Origin: Candidatus Lernaella stagnicola
GTDB lineage: Bacteria; Lernaellota; Lernaellaia; Lernaellales; Lernaellaceae
Assembly (NCBI GenBank): GCA_030765525.1
Contig: JAVCCK010000007.1
Span: 1-64,000 of the forward strand
Length of the DNA: 64,000 bases
Direction: 5' to 3'
Shown one piece after another: positions 16,682-26,208 of this stretch (positions are counted from its first letter, which is position 1; the number at the start of each line of letters is the position of its first letter). The position numbers and the translations under genes are program-made. The notes below the pieces were generated by a model. It was not told the origin of the DNA and made no database searches. It saw only the letters and a list, made by a program, of their open reading frames with translations.

Positions 16682-18365
16682 CTAACTTGTCCTTGAGACG
16701 TTTTGACGTCGGCAGATCGGGGTTGAGTGTCAGGGCCTTTTCCCAGTACTCCCGCGCCTTGGCCTTGTCGCCTTTGGCGAAGTAGGCGTCACCGATATGC
16801 TCGGCGATCACCGCTTCGGAAGGTTCCAGTTCCAACGCTTTTTTCAAGAACGTGATCGCGTCGTCGTAACGTTCCAGCTTGAAAAGCACCCATCCGTAAC
16901 TGTCGACGATGTGCCCGCTGTAGGGGCGCAACTCGACCGCTCGTTTAAGCAGTTCCTCAGCCCGGTCCAGGCGCGCATTGTGGTCGGCGAGGGTGTAGCC
17001 CACGAAATTCATGGCGTCCACGTCGCTGGGGTTGTCTTCAAGCCGCTTTTCCATGAGCGCGACGGCATCGCGCCAACGCCCCGAGCGTTCGTAGAGCACG
17101 GCGAGCGAATAGAGCAGTTCGGAGTCGCGTGGTTTGATTTTCAGCGCTTTGTTCAATGCTGCCTCGGCCTGCTTGAAACGCTCCATGTGCGAGAGGACCG
17201 TGGCGCGGATGCGCAGTAGGTCCAGGTCGTCCGCGTAATCCTTTTCGAGGAGGTCCAATTCGGCCAGCGCGTCACCGGCGCGACCGGTGCGCATCAGCAG
17301 GGTTGCGAGGTTCAGACGCGAATCGAGGAAGTAGGCGCTCTCGGTCGGTATTTTTCGGTACTGCGCGATGGCCTCGTCAATGCGATTCAAGCGCGCCATG
17401 CAGATGCCCGCGAGATAGCATGCTTGGTAGTTATCGGGACTTTGGCTGAGTACCAGGTTCAGTTCGGCCAGCGCTTCGGCCGTCTGACCTTGGTGATAGA
17501 GCACGACGGCCATCGTCACACGCGTTTCCGACGCGCCGCCGAGCAATTCCAGCCGGCGCGTTTCGGCCATGGCCGCATCAGGATCGTGTTCCCGCAAATG
17601 CAGGCTGATGAGTTGGCGGCGCAGCAGACGATTGCTTGGGTCGAGTTCGACGGCTTGCTTGTAAGCGTGAATCGCTTGTTCGCGCTCACCTAAGCCTTCG
17701 CAGGAAAAGCCCACACCCACCCACGCCTTGGCGTTTTCCGGGGCGAGTTCCGTCGTGCGAACAAAGGCCGCTTTGGCTGCGGCGAAGTTGTCGTCGTCCA
17801 ATTCCATCCGCCCCAGCGAAAAGAAGGCATGTGCGGCATTAAGGTTCTTTTTGGTGAATTTCACCAGCGTGCGTTTGGCCTTATTAAGCCGATTCATTTC
17901 CTCATAAAGAGCGGATAGGAACACGGCGGCCATTTCGTTGTCAGGTTCGAGGTCGAGTACTTTTTCGTACACCTCGATGGCTTTCTCGTTTTCGCTCGTC
18001 GCGGCCAGCATCCCTGCCTTGAGTAGCAGCAGGTTCGTATCTTCGGGCGCTTCCTCCAACGCGTGATCGATTTCCGTCATCGCGCGTTCCAGCGACCCGG
18101 ATTGAATCAGCATCGTGGCCTTGATCAACGAGACTTCCGGCACGACCACGCCCATGCTTTCCAGTTGTTCGAAATGGCGGAAGGCGAGGGGCGCGTTGCC
18201 GTCTTCCAGGGCCAGATAACCCTGTGACATGTGGTACAGCAGTCGCATTTTCGTTGAGAGGTTCGGCTGTTCGGCATCCGGCGTCGTTTGGGGTTTTACT
18301 TGGGTCGCGGCGCAAGCGCTCGTTAATAAAAGTAACGCAATCATCAGCGGTAAAAATCGTTTCAT
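16674..18365 (-). CDS. TPR-repeat lipoprotein
   Basis: 563 residues. Signal peptide ends LTSAC with Cys18. The rest is a continuous array of roughly 14 TPR units of 34 residues, e.g. KAIEVYEKVLDLEPDNEMAA, QAIHAYKQAVELDPSNR and DAITFLKKALELEPSE. Lipid-anchored TPR proteins act as scaffolds in outer-membrane assembly, secretion or polysaccharide export. First gene of a likely operon: TPR lipoprotein, LolB-like lipoprotein, MshEN protein, OppD-like ATPase. That grouping suggests an envelope assembly role for the set. Confidence 0.85.
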   Translation of the reverse strand: MKRFLPLMIALLLLTSACAATQVKPQTTPDAEQPNLSTKMRLLYHMSQGYLALEDGNAPLAFRHFEQLESMGVVVPEVSLIKATMLIQSGSLERAMTEIDHALEEAPEDTNLLLLKAGMLAATSENEKAIEVYEKVLDLEPDNEMAAVFLSALYEEMNRLNKAKRTLVKFTKKNLNAAHAFFSLGRMELDDDNFAAAKAAFVRTTELAPENAKAWVGVGFSCEGLGEREQAIHAYKQAVELDPSNRLLRRQLISLHLREHDPDAAMAETRRLELLGGASETRVTMAVVLYHQGQTAEALAELNLVLSQSPDNYQACYLAGICMARLNRIDEAIAQYRKIPTESAYFLDSRLNLATLLMRTGRAGDALAELDLLEKDYADDLDLLRIRATVLSHMERFKQAEAALNKALKIKPRDSELLYSLAVLYERSGRWRDAVALMEKRLEDNPSDVDAMNFVGYTLADHNARLDRAEELLKRAVELRPYSGHIVDSYGWVLFKLERYDDAITFLKKALELEPSEAVIAEHIGDAYFAKGDKAKAREYWEKALTLNPDLPTSKRLKDKLGG

Positions 18366-18532
18366 ATTGGGCTCGTTTCACCTCAGAGAAGAGTTCGCGT
18401 AAACTTAGCACCGGGTCTGTCGCCTAGCAAGGTGAAGACACGGAACTCGTCATTGTTTCTCGTTGTCCGACACCAGTTGAGGCGTCTGAGTTCGGACTTT
18501 CGACTACACTTTTGCAGAAATCGGAGGCGTGC

Positions 18533-19294
18533 ATGATTGCGGAGCGAGGCGGCGAATCTGAGTTTTTCCGTCATTTTTCGATTTCCACGGCCTATGCGAC
18601 GCAAACCGGCATTCGCCACACGGTCAACGAGGATCGTTTTCTATTTTTCCCGCCCGGCAATCGCGTGGCTGAAAGGGAGGAAGTCGGCTTTCTTTTCGCC
18701 GTGTATGACGGCTGTGGAGGCTCCAAGGGCGGAGCGAAAGCCGCTCAACTGGCGGCCGATTCCTGCCGTCGCTTTCTCATCGAGGCCGCGCCGATGGAAC
18801 CGGAACAACGTATCGCCCGCTTCGACGAGCTACCCCTTCGCGGCAATCAGGCGGTTTTCGACGGTCAAGCCGCAGACAAGAAGTTCGGGGATATGGCTTG
18901 CGCCGGTACACTTTGCTGGATTTGGGAACCCTCGGCTGACACGGAAATTCTCCGCGCCCGTTTCGCTCACGTCGGCGACACCCGCGCCTACCTGCTGCGC
19001 GAGGGGCACGCGCGCGTTCTCACCCGCGATCAGCAAGTGGGCGGCGTGCTTTCCAATGTGTACGGTACCTCGCCGCGTCATTTCGTCGTCGATTCCATCG
19101 ATATCCAGTTGCAGGCCGGTGATATGTTGCTGATCGGCAGCGACGGGCTTTGGAAACCCTACGATGTCGACTTGCTCGCCCTGGCTGCGGAAGCCGGCGG
19201 CGATCCGCTACGCTACGTTCGCGCGTGGCTCTCGAAGGCCTACCGCAACGGCAGCGACGACGACCTCACGGCCATCGCGTGTTTCATCTATTGA
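18533..19294 (+). CDS. PP2C-family serine/threonine protein phosphatase
   Basis: 253 residues from the ATG with GGAGG upstream. PP2C motifs appear in order: RHTVNEDRF (metal Asp), FAVYDGCGGSKGG (usual DGHGG with Cys for His), GDTRAYLLR, TRDQQVG, IGSDGLW and SDDDLTAIA (metal Asp). These enzymes remove phosphate from Ser/Thr, often opposing Hanks-type kinases; no kinase is in the window. Soluble, cytoplasmic. It stands between two opposite-strand units. Confidence 0.88.
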   Translation: MIAERGGESEFFRHFSISTAYATQTGIRHTVNEDRFLFFPPGNRVAEREEVGFLFAVYDGCGGSKGGAKAAQLAADSCRRFLIEAAPMEPEQRIARFDELPLRGNQAVFDGQAADKKFGDMACAGTLCWIWEPSADTEILRARFAHVGDTRAYLLREGHARVLTRDQQVGGVLSNVYGTSPRHFVVDSIDIQLQAGDMLLIGSDGLWKPYDVDLLALAAEAGGDPLRYVRAWLSKAYRNGSDDDLTAIACFIY

Positions 19295-19314
19295 CACCGA
19301 AAGAGAATGCGAGA

Positions 19315-19706
19315 GCCGAAGCGGCCTTGTAAGCCGGGTTTTGTGCGCTTGCGTTTCGATCTCGCTCCGAACCGCAAGACAACGACCATTCATCTAGGAC
19401 GACGGTTACCCGTCGCCTCAAGCGGCACCTCGGACGCTCGGCGGGCCACCTCAAACGCGTCCAATCGACCTTGCACCAGGTAGGGTTTACCGCACCGCCG
19501 GTTTCCCGGCTGTCGTGGGTGCGCTCTTACCGCACCATTTCACCTTTGCCTGTGCCACGCCGAGACGTGGCCATCGGCCGTATATTTTCTGTGGCACTTT
19601 CCCTAGGGTCACCCCCGCCTGCCGTTAGCAGGTACCCCGCCCTGTGGTGCCCGGACTTTCCTCCCGTGGTCAAAAGACCACCGGCGGTCGCTCCGGCCGC
19701 TTCGGC
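19315..19706 (-). ncRNA. rnpB: RNase P RNA, class A
   Basis: The 5' and 3' ends form a perfect 12-base P1 helix (19706-19695 with 19326-19315). The conserved 5' P4 element GAGGAAAGTCCGGGC lies at 19663-19649 and the 3' element ACAAAACCCGGCTTA near the other end, preceded by TAGATGAATGG. The GGTGAAATGGTGCGGTAAGA segment of the P10/P11 region and the GGTAAACCCTACC segment that follows it are also present. This is the catalytic RNA that matures tRNA 5' ends. Length of about 392 nucleotides fits bacterial class A. Confidence 0.95.
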
Positions 19707-19839
19707 GTCTCCTTCTTACCCTATTCGCGTTAGACCTGCCAAGGCGACACGTGCCGAATAAATCCGGCGGGGCGGCGAGGTAGGGGGTTGCGAATTCGTG
19801 GGCGCAACATGAGAGAAGCGTCCGATCGCCAACGCGTAG

Positions 19840-20511
19840 CTAAATTTCGTTTTCTACCACCGCTGTATTTTTGCCTTTTTTCCTTTTGGGCGCCCGCTCG
19901 TCCAACACGTTGTTCACGCAGGCGTCGGCTTCGGTGTTTTGTTCGCGCATGACGTGGTGGATCGAGAAAGAATCGAACTCACGCACCATGTGGTTGGCGC
20001 GGATGAAAAGTTCCACCAGAGCTTTGTTCTTTACCTTGTATTCGCCGCGCATCTGCTTGACGATCAACTCACTGTCGCTCTGCAAGCGGACATTCCGCAC
20101 GCCCAGCGACTTGGCCAAGGCCAGCGCCATCAACAGTCCCTGATATTCGGCCACATTGTTAGTCGCCTTTTCCAGGAAGATGTGCTTTTCGGCGATGACC
20201 AAGCCGTGCGGATCGATCGCCACCGCCGCACCGGCTGAAGGCCCGGGATTGCCGCGGCTGCCGCCGTCAAAGGCAAAGAGCAACGCGTCCGGTTTATCCC
20301 CGGTCCGTTCGAGGGCCCGCTGGTGTTGAGCGTCCTCGGCCGCGGCGATGCGGTCCAGTTCCTGTGCCTGCCGACGCAAACGCGCGGCAAGATCGTCGAG
20401 GGCTTGCTTGGCTTGAGTCGTACTCAGGTCAGCTTTGTCGGCGGCTTTGGAGAGATTGGCATCCTCGGCCAGCGCCGCCAGAAGCTTCGCGGTTCGCTTC
20501 AGGTCGATCAC
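19840..20511 (-). CDS. RNase HI-like protein with N-terminal helical extension
   Basis: 223 residues from a GTG one base after the stop of the zinc-ribbon gene; a TTG at 20553 would add 14 residues and overlap that gene. The RNase H fold starts near residue 75: FAFDGGSRGNPGPSAG (first Asp), NNVAEYQGLLMAL (Glu), LQSDSELIVKQM (Asp) and REQNTEADAC (last Asp), a complete DEDD set. The first ~70 residues are helical and lack the eukaryotic hybrid-binding signature. It cleaves RNA in RNA-DNA hybrids. The gene order CT398-like/RNase H is seen in other bacteria. Ends with a basic KRKKGK patch. Confidence 0.85.
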   Translation of the reverse strand: MIDLKRTAKLLAALAEDANLSKAADKADLSTTQAKQALDDLAARLRRQAQELDRIAAAEDAQHQRALERTGDKPDALLFAFDGGSRGNPGPSAGAAVAIDPHGLVIAEKHIFLEKATNNVAEYQGLLMALALAKSLGVRNVRLQSDSELIVKQMRGEYKVKNKALVELFIRANHMVREFDSFSIHHVMREQNTEADACVNNVLDERAPKRKKGKNTAVVENEI

Positions 20512-20512
20512 G

Positions 20513-21253
20513 TCAGGTTTCGCCGCCGGCCGCTTGATCAGCCTCGGCCTCAAAGAAAAGAATACGGTAGCAATTGGGGCAGGTGATGATTTCCTCGTTG
20601 CGAATGACCAGGTTGTACACTTGCGGCGGAACGTTCATGCGACACCCTTGGCAGGTTCGGTTTTCGACCCGAACTACCGCGACGCCGCCGGTGATCTTAC
20701 GGAGCTTGTCGTAGCGAGCCAGGAAGGTCGAGTCGATGTTCGGCAGCCTTTCCTCTCGCTGTGCGTTCAGCTCCACTAATTCCGCTTCCACTTGCGCCAA
20801 TTTGGCTTGTAGATCAGCGATCTGTTTTTGCACGTCCGATTCGAGTTCGGCAAAACGCTCCTTTGCCTTCTTGACCCCGAGTTCCGCGCTGTCGATATCA
20901 TCCATAATGCGCAGAATCTGGTCCTCGAGCTCTTCGATCATTTCTTTTTGGCGCTGATTCTCTTTTTGGATAGCGCGGAATTCCTCGTTGGTCTTTACGT
21001 TCATTAAGCGTTCTTGGTTTTTCGTGATTCGCGCTTCGTGCTCCTCCAATTCCTTTTCCTTGGCGCGTCTCTCTTCACGGGCGGTCTTCAGGACCGCTTC
21101 GCGGTCGGTGATGATCGCCTGGTGCTGTTGGATGTCCGTTTCCATACGGTGGACGCGTTTCGGCGCCTCATCGCGGAACCGTTCCACTTCCATGATTTTT
21201 TGATCGATTTGTTGAAGTTCGTGCAAGCGCTTGAGTTGTTCTGCAGCAGACAA
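20513..21253 (-). CDS. CT398-like coiled-coil protein with C4 zinc ribbon
   Basis: 246 residues. TTG start five bases after AGGAGG. Residues ~10-175 are a long heptad-rich coiled coil (EKELEEHEARITKNQERL), then a C4 zinc ribbon at the end: CQGC and CPNC about 32 residues apart. This is the CT398/DUF164 family, first seen in Chlamydia, which has been linked to flagellar or type III secretion and sigma54 factors; its general role is unknown. Tightly packed between nif3-like and RNase H genes, likely one operon. Confidence 0.8.
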   Translation of the reverse strand: MSAAEQLKRLHELQQIDQKIMEVERFRDEAPKRVHRMETDIQQHQAIITDREAVLKTAREERRAKEKELEEHEARITKNQERLMNVKTNEEFRAIQKENQRQKEMIEELEDQILRIMDDIDSAELGVKKAKERFAELESDVQKQIADLQAKLAQVEAELVELNAQREERLPNIDSTFLARYDKLRKITGGVAVVRVENRTCQGCRMNVPPQVYNLVIRNEEIITCPNCYRILFFEAEADQAAGGET

Positions 21254-21263
21254 AGACTCCTCC

Positions 21264-22394
21264 TCATACGGCCGTGAAGGGATCGCCTTCCGGAGTGCAG
21301 GCGAACACGGACAATGCCGGAAATTCCTTCGCCAAACGTACGGCCAACGTGTCTACAAACGGTCGCTCTGTGGCGTAATGCCCCAGATCCACAATCGGTA
21401 GACCCGCCGCCCGGGCGTCGAGCGCTTCGTGGTATTTAACGTCGCCGGTTACCAGGACCAATCCCGGTTCCGGTCGAATCTGTTTCAATAAAAAGGAACC
21501 GTCGCCACCGCAGACGACGACCCGTCGAATCTCTTGCGAGCCATCGCCCACGAAACGCCCTGTTCGGGCGCCGAGTTTCCGCGCCGCGCGCCGGGCGAAA
21601 GCGGCCAGCGTTTGCGGTCGGGCTAACTCACCTACGCGGGCCACGCCACCGAACGGACTTTGGCGATCGGTATCGTACAAGTCGAACGCGACTTCCTCAT
21701 AGGGATGGGCGAGGTTCATCGCGTCCAACACGGCGTCCACAGCCGCGGCCGGCACGCGCACTTCGAGGCGAATCTCGGGCTCCGCCGACAGGGCGCCGAC
21801 TTTGCCCGCATAGGGATCGGCGCCGGGCAGGGGCAGGTAGGTGCCTTCTCCCGGATGTCGGAAAGAGCATTTCGCGTAGGTACCGATGATACCGCCGCCG
21901 GCGCGAAATATCGCTTCGCCGACCGGTTCGATGTGCGACTGGGGGACGAGGACGACCAGCTTTTTGAATTTCGTCGGATAACTCGGCTGCCAGGCGTGTA
22001 CGTTGCGCAATCCGAGTCGCTCGGCCAGAACATCGTTGACGCCCTCGGGCGCCCAATCGGCATTCGTGTGGCAGGCGACTAGCGCCACGTCGCGTCGCAT
22101 CGCCTCGCGCAGCACCGCGCCCGAACCGTGGCGGGTGTCGATTTTGCGAAGAGGATCGAAAATAACAGGGTGGTGAGTGATCAATAGTCCGCCGGACCGG
22201 CCGGCTGTTTTGCGCACGGCTTCGACGGAGGCTTCCAAGGCAATGCCGACACGTCTCACCTCATCGGCGGGGGAGCCGCAAAGTAAACCACTATTATCCC
22301 ACTGCTCAGCCAGAGAAGCGGGAAACCATGATTCAAGGACTTCAAGGAGCTCGCGAACGCGTATCACGCGCCGCTTCGCCGTTTTGCTCGCCAT
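21264..22394 (-). CDS. Nif3-like dinuclear metal-centre protein (YqfO type)
   Basis: 376 residues, matching the longer Nif3 class with a central PII-like insertion (KLVVLVPQSHIEPVGEAIF). Metal ligands are evident in LLITHHPVIFDP and VACHTNADWAPEGVNDVLAE near the N-terminus and in VTGDVKYHEALDARA and LGHYATERPFVDTLA near the C-terminus. Family members are often labelled GTP cyclohydrolase I type 2, but that activity is not established here. First gene downstream of the CAT tRNA with no visible terminator between, so it may be co-transcribed. Confidence 0.88.
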   Translation of the reverse strand: MASKTAKRRVIRVRELLEVLESWFPASLAEQWDNSGLLCGSPADEVRRVGIALEASVEAVRKTAGRSGGLLITHHPVIFDPLRKIDTRHGSGAVLREAMRRDVALVACHTNADWAPEGVNDVLAERLGLRNVHAWQPSYPTKFKKLVVLVPQSHIEPVGEAIFRAGGGIIGTYAKCSFRHPGEGTYLPLPGADPYAGKVGALSAEPEIRLEVRVPAAAVDAVLDAMNLAHPYEEVAFDLYDTDRQSPFGGVARVGELARPQTLAAFARRAARKLGARTGRFVGDGSQEIRRVVVCGGDGSFLLKQIRPEPGLVLVTGDVKYHEALDARAAGLPIVDLGHYATERPFVDTLAVRLAKEFPALSVFACTPEGDPFTAV

Positions 22395-22422
22395 GTCAAT
22401 CTCTCGGCGACGTTAACAAACC

Positions 22423-22495
22423 TGGGCCCGGCAGGATTCGAACCTGCGACCAGCCGGTTATGAGCCGGCAGCTCTAGCCGCTGAGCTACGGGCCC
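22423..22495 (-). tRNA. tRNA with CAT anticodon (Ile2 or elongator Met)
   Basis: 73 nucleotides, cloverleaf intact: acceptor GGGCCCG/CGGGCCC, D-arm GCTCAGCGGCTAGAGC, anticodon arm GCCGG-CTCATAA-CCGGC, T-arm GCAGGTTCGAATCCTGC, discriminator A; CCA is not encoded. G1-C72 pairing rules out the initiator. Acceptor pairs C4-G69 and C5-G68 match the determinants used by TilS to make lysidine, favouring tRNA-Ile(CAU) over elongator tRNA-Met. Confidence 0.9.
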
Positions 22496-22530
22496 GACAC
22501 GTAGACGTCGCCGCAGTTACGGTGTGCGCT

Positions 22531-22560
22531 TTAATAGTGCCTTGGGCCTCGCGTTGTCAA
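22531..22560 (-). promoter_or_regulatory. Sigma70 promoter for the CAT tRNA
   Basis: Perfect TTGACA (22560-22555), 18-base spacer, TATTAA (22536-22531). It lies between the rpoD terminator and the tRNA, so the tRNA has its own start. Confidence 0.6.
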
Positions 22561-22579
22561 TACACCGGGCACATTTACC

Positions 22580-22604
22580 AAAAAGGCCGCCGAAATCGGC
22601 GGCC
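22580..22604 (-). terminator. Rho-independent terminator after rpoD
   Basis: Stem GGCCGCCG/CGGCGGCC (eight perfect pairs, four-base loop) followed on the minus strand by TTTTT. It starts ten bases after the rpoD stop and closes the macromolecular synthesis operon. Confidence 0.85.
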
Positions 22605-22614
22605 GGTTTATTTG

Positions 22615-24375
22615 CTATTCCAGGAAACTCCGCAGCTTCCTGGCGCGGCTCGGGTGCCGAAGTTTTCGTAAGGCCTTGGCCTCGATCTGTCGGATGCGTT
22701 CGCGCGTGACGTCGAAGTCTTGACCGACTTCTTCGAGCGTGTGATCGCTTGTTTCGCCGATGCCGAAACGCATACGCAAAACCTTTTCCTCCCGCGGAGT
22801 CAGCGTCGCCAGCACGCGCCTGGTTTGGTCGGCCAGGTTTAGGTTGACGACCGCTTCGGCGGGGCTCATCACTTTCTTGTCCTCGATGAAATCGCCCAGA
22901 TGGCTGTCTTCCTCTTCACCGATGGGCGTTTCCAGACTGATCGGTTCCTTGGCGATTTTCAGCACCTTACGAACCTTCTCCAGCGGCATGTCCATTTTTT
23001 CGGCAATCTCTTCCGGGGTCGGTTCGCGGCCGATTTCCTGAACGAGATACCGACTGGTGCGGATCAGCTTGTTGATCGTTTCGATCATGTGAACCGGAAT
23101 ACGAATCGTGCGCGCCTGATCGGCGATGGCGCGCGTGATCGCTTGCCGAATCCACCACGTGGCGTAGGTCGAGAATTTGTAGCCGCGCTTGTACTCGAAT
23201 TTATCGACCGCTTTCATGAGGCCGATATTGCCTTCCTGGATCAGGTCGAGGAATTGCAGGCCGCGGTTCGTGTATTTCTTGGCGATGGAAACGACCAGCC
23301 GCAGGTTGGCTTCGATCAATTCCTTCTTGGCGATGTTGGCCAGCGTTTCGCCATTGTGAACCGTCGTGACCAAGGAGCGCAGTTCGTCGCCCTTGATCTC
23401 AAGTTCTTTCTCAACTTGCTTGATCGTTTGCTCGGCGGTGTGATGTTCGATCACCATCGCTTCGAGCTTGTCGCGGGCGATACGCACGTTGAGTTTCTTG
23501 GCCTCGGCGGCCAAGTCCTGCGGTTTGCTTAATTTGCGCGCCAGCTTCCGTAACTGCTTGGCGGTTAACCCGGTGCGCTTGCGAACTCTATCGATGTGCT
23601 TGCGAGCCGCCCTGATTAAATGATACCGCCCTTTCAGGCGTTCGATGACCATTTCGATCGTCGGCGTATTCAGGTTGATATCTTCCAGCAGTTCCAGAAT
23701 TGTTTTGCGGTTGCGATCCAACCGTCGCTTGACGGTCGTGCGTTGGCGCTTGTCGAGCTTGCGCAACGAAAGAGTACTCATATCCCGCAGGATCCGTTCT
23801 TCCAGATCGCGAATGCGGGTCATGGTTTTGAGTACCTTGTCCAGTTGCTCCTGCTCGTTAATCTCGACCGGCTCGCTATCTTCGTCTTCGTCGTCGCGCT
23901 CCTCGATGTTTTTGATCACATCGCGCAGCTTCATTTCGCCGTTGGCCAGCTTCTCCTGGATCTCCAGGATTACTTCGGAGGTATACGGGATGCTCATCAC
24001 AGCCTTGAGCACCTGCTGCTGACCCTTCTCGATGCGCTTGGCGATTTCCACTTCGCCCTCGCGGGTCAGAAGACTCACCGCGCCCATTTCACGCAGGTAC
24101 ATGCGGACCGGGTCGTTTGTTTTCCCGATCGTGCTGGCATCGACCGTATCTTCCTCGTCGTCCTTCGACTTCTCGTTACGCTCTCGATACTCTTCGGCGC
24201 TGTCGACGATCTCGATGTCCATCTCGTTGAACATGATCATGATGTCTTCGATCTGTTCGGTCGAGAATACGTCGGTAGGCAGCAGAGAATTGACCTCTTC
24301 GTAGGTCAAATAGCCACGGTCTTTGCCGATGGCAATTAACTGTTTGAGCTCTTTGATCTCTTCATCTTTCGGCAT
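22615..24375 (-). CDS. rpoD: RNA polymerase primary sigma factor RpoD (sigma70)
   Basis: 586 residues. Region 1.1 at the N-terminus ([12 protein letters not shown]), region 1.2 [11 protein letters not shown], the non-conserved insertion with acidic DDEDEDSEP, region 2 [13 protein letters not shown]-type core ([19 protein letters not shown]), [14 protein letters not shown] for -10 recognition, region 3 [16 protein letters not shown] and region 4 [12 protein letters not shown]-type with helix-turn-helix [20 protein letters not shown]. It directs housekeeping transcription; the TTGACA/TATAAT-like promoters in this window fit its regions 2.4 and 4.2. Last gene of the rpsU operon. Confidence 0.97.
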   Translation of the reverse strand: MPKDEEIKELKQLIAIGKDRGYLTYEEVNSLLPTDVFSTEQIEDIMIMFNEMDIEIVDSAEEYRERNEKSKDDEEDTVDASTIGKTNDPVRMYLREMGAVSLLTREGEVEIAKRIEKGQQQVLKAVMSIPYTSEVILEIQEKLANGEMKLRDVIKNIEERDDEDEDSEPVEINEQEQLDKVLKTMTRIRDLEERILRDMSTLSLRKLDKRQRTTVKRRLDRNRKTILELLEDINLNTPTIEMVIERLKGRYHLIRAARKHIDRVRKRTGLTAKQLRKLARKLSKPQDLAAEAKKLNVRIARDKLEAMVIEHHTAEQTIKQVEKELEIKGDELRSLVTTVHNGETLANIAKKELIEANLRLVVSIAKKYTNRGLQFLDLIQEGNIGLMKAVDKFEYKRGYKFSTYATWWIRQAITRAIADQARTIRIPVHMIETINKLIRTSRYLVQEIGREPTPEEIAEKMDMPLEKVRKVLKIAKEPISLETPIGEEEDSHLGDFIEDKKVMSPAEAVVNLNLADQTRRVLATLTPREEKVLRMRFGIGETSDHTLEEVGQDFDVTRERIRQIEAKALRKLRHPSRARKLRSFLE

Positions 24376-24401
24376 ACTCTAACCCCTCTTCACAAAAGGT
24401 G

Positions 24402-26186
24402 CTAAATCCTAATCATTCTCAGTTGTTTCCGCAAGGAAGACAGACGGTGGTGCAATTCGTCGGCGCGGTCACTGTTTTCGGCCTCTCGGGCCTGGTCGCG
24501 TTGTTTACGCACGGACTCGATTTCCGCCTTCAATTTCTCACCGTCTCGTCGCCTTGCGGCCTCCAATACTGTCTGCGCCGCCGCTGCCGCTTCGCAGGGA
24601 GCGTCGCTCATTAACAACGACGCGGCCATGTCGCGCACCGGTTCGTCGTCGTCGTCGGTCACCAGGTCGGCGATACCAATCAGTTCGCCGCCTATCTGGC
24701 AATGCGCCAACCGTTCGGCCAAGGTCAGCGCCGGTCCGGCGGGCAATGCCGACAAGACCGATGCCAGGTCCAGTTTCGACCTCACTTCAGGAAAGTGCAA
24801 AAGTGTTGCCAAAATCGACCACTCCGGGCTTGGCATCACTTTTCGTGATTGTTTATCACGTCGCACGTCCGGAGCACGCGCGCCGCGGCTGGCTCGTTCC
24901 ACCTGATGTCGCACGGCGGATTCACTTAGTCCGGTTCGCTCGGCGAGCGATTTCGCCAGTATTCCCATACGGATAGGGCTTTGGATCGTAGCGATCATGG
25001 CGCACGCATCGGCCGCGGCCCGGGCTAAGCTTTCCTCGTCCGACCCATATTGGCCGAAAATGTGGTTAAGTGCGAAATCCATGAGGCCGGGCGCGTTTTC
25101 TATCAATGCCGCCAGTTCTTCCGCGCCTTGACCTTTCAGAAATGTGTCGGGGTCCTCACCAGAGGGCAGAATCACCGCCCGAGGTTGATACTCCCGTTTC
25201 GCGTAAATCGCAACCAATTTGAACATGGCTTTTTGACCTGCGTCGTCGCCGTCAAACACGAAAACCACATTCTTTGTGTAGCGCTCCAGCAGGTCGGCGT
25301 GATTGGGCGTAAACGCCGTACCCAAGGCCGCCACCGCGTGGCGGAAATCATGTTGGTGGAGAGCGATCACGTCGAAGTTGCCTTCGCAAACAATGGCCGA
25401 GTCTCGTTGGCCGATTGCGTCCTTGGCCAGTTGCAAGGCATAGAAGGTGCGATTTTTTTTGAACACATCGCTTTCGGTGGAGTTGATGTACTTCGGCCCG
25501 TCGCCTCCCAGGATGCGGCCCGAAAAAGCGACCGCTTTGCCCGTCGTATTGCGCACGGGACACATCAGGCGTTGCCGGAAGAAATCGAAATGCCCCTCGT
25601 CGCGGTCACGCTTGCGGATCAAGCCGGTCGCCTCGGCGTCGGCGACGGCGATTTCGCGTTTGCGAAAGTGGTTGAGCAACGCACTGCCGCCGCCCGGCGC
25701 GAAACCCAGTTCAAAGGCTTCCATCATGGCCCGCGTGAGCCCGCGTTGCCGCAGATACTCCCGCGCCTCCCGACCGATCTCCGGACTCATCAACATTTCG
25801 CGATAGAAAGAGACGGCCGATTCGTTGGTCCCGTACAGGCGATCGCGGTATCCACGTGGTCGGCTTTCGCCGCGGAGGTTCTCGGGGATATCCACGCCGC
25901 AGCGGTCGGCCAGGTAGTGAACCGCTTCCACATAGGTCAAACGCTGCGTCTCCATGACGAAGCTGAACACGTCGCCGTGCGCGCCGCAGCCGAAACATTT
26001 GTAGGCACTTCGTTCCGGGCTGACATAGAAACTCGGAGCGGTGTCTTGATGAAACGGGCACAGTCCGACCAAGCGTGATCCCACACGCTTGAGTGTCACC
26101 GTTTCGCCGATGATCTGTTCGATCGGCGAGCGCAGGCGCACTTCTTCTCGGATCTCACTTGGAATGAAACCGCTTTTGTTGGGCAT
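24402..26186 (-). CDS. dnaG: DNA primase DnaG
   Basis: 594 residues. CHC2-type zinc-binding domain CPFHQDTAPSF...YKCFGCGAHGD at residues ~40-65. Primase core and Toprim domain: AIVCEGNFDVIALHQH and VFVFDGDDAGQKA (metal-binding DxD). The C-terminal helicase-binding region (about residues 450-594) is helical and poorly conserved, as expected. It makes RNA primers at the replication fork. Second-last gene of the operon, 26 bases before rpoD. Confidence 0.97.
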   Translation of the reverse strand: MPNKSGFIPSEIREEVRLRSPIEQIIGETVTLKRVGSRLVGLCPFHQDTAPSFYVSPERSAYKCFGCGAHGDVFSFVMETQRLTYVEAVHYLADRCGVDIPENLRGESRPRGYRDRLYGTNESAVSFYREMLMSPEIGREAREYLRQRGLTRAMMEAFELGFAPGGGSALLNHFRKREIAVADAEATGLIRKRDRDEGHFDFFRQRLMCPVRNTTGKAVAFSGRILGGDGPKYINSTESDVFKKNRTFYALQLAKDAIGQRDSAIVCEGNFDVIALHQHDFRHAVAALGTAFTPNHADLLERYTKNVVFVFDGDDAGQKAMFKLVAIYAKREYQPRAVILPSGEDPDTFLKGQGAEELAALIENAPGLMDFALNHIFGQYGSDEESLARAAADACAMIATIQSPIRMGILAKSLAERTGLSESAVRHQVERASRGARAPDVRRDKQSRKVMPSPEWSILATLLHFPEVRSKLDLASVLSALPAGPALTLAERLAHCQIGGELIGIADLVTDDDDEPVRDMAASLLMSDAPCEAAAAAQTVLEAARRRDGEKLKAEIESVRKQRDQAREAENSDRADELHHRLSSLRKQLRMIRI

Positions 26187-26208
26187 CGGTTCCCGCTGTT
26201 TGGATGTG

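Noticed and set aside
19471-19761. 96-codon plus-strand frame
   Set aside because: Lies inside the RNase P RNA on the opposite strand.
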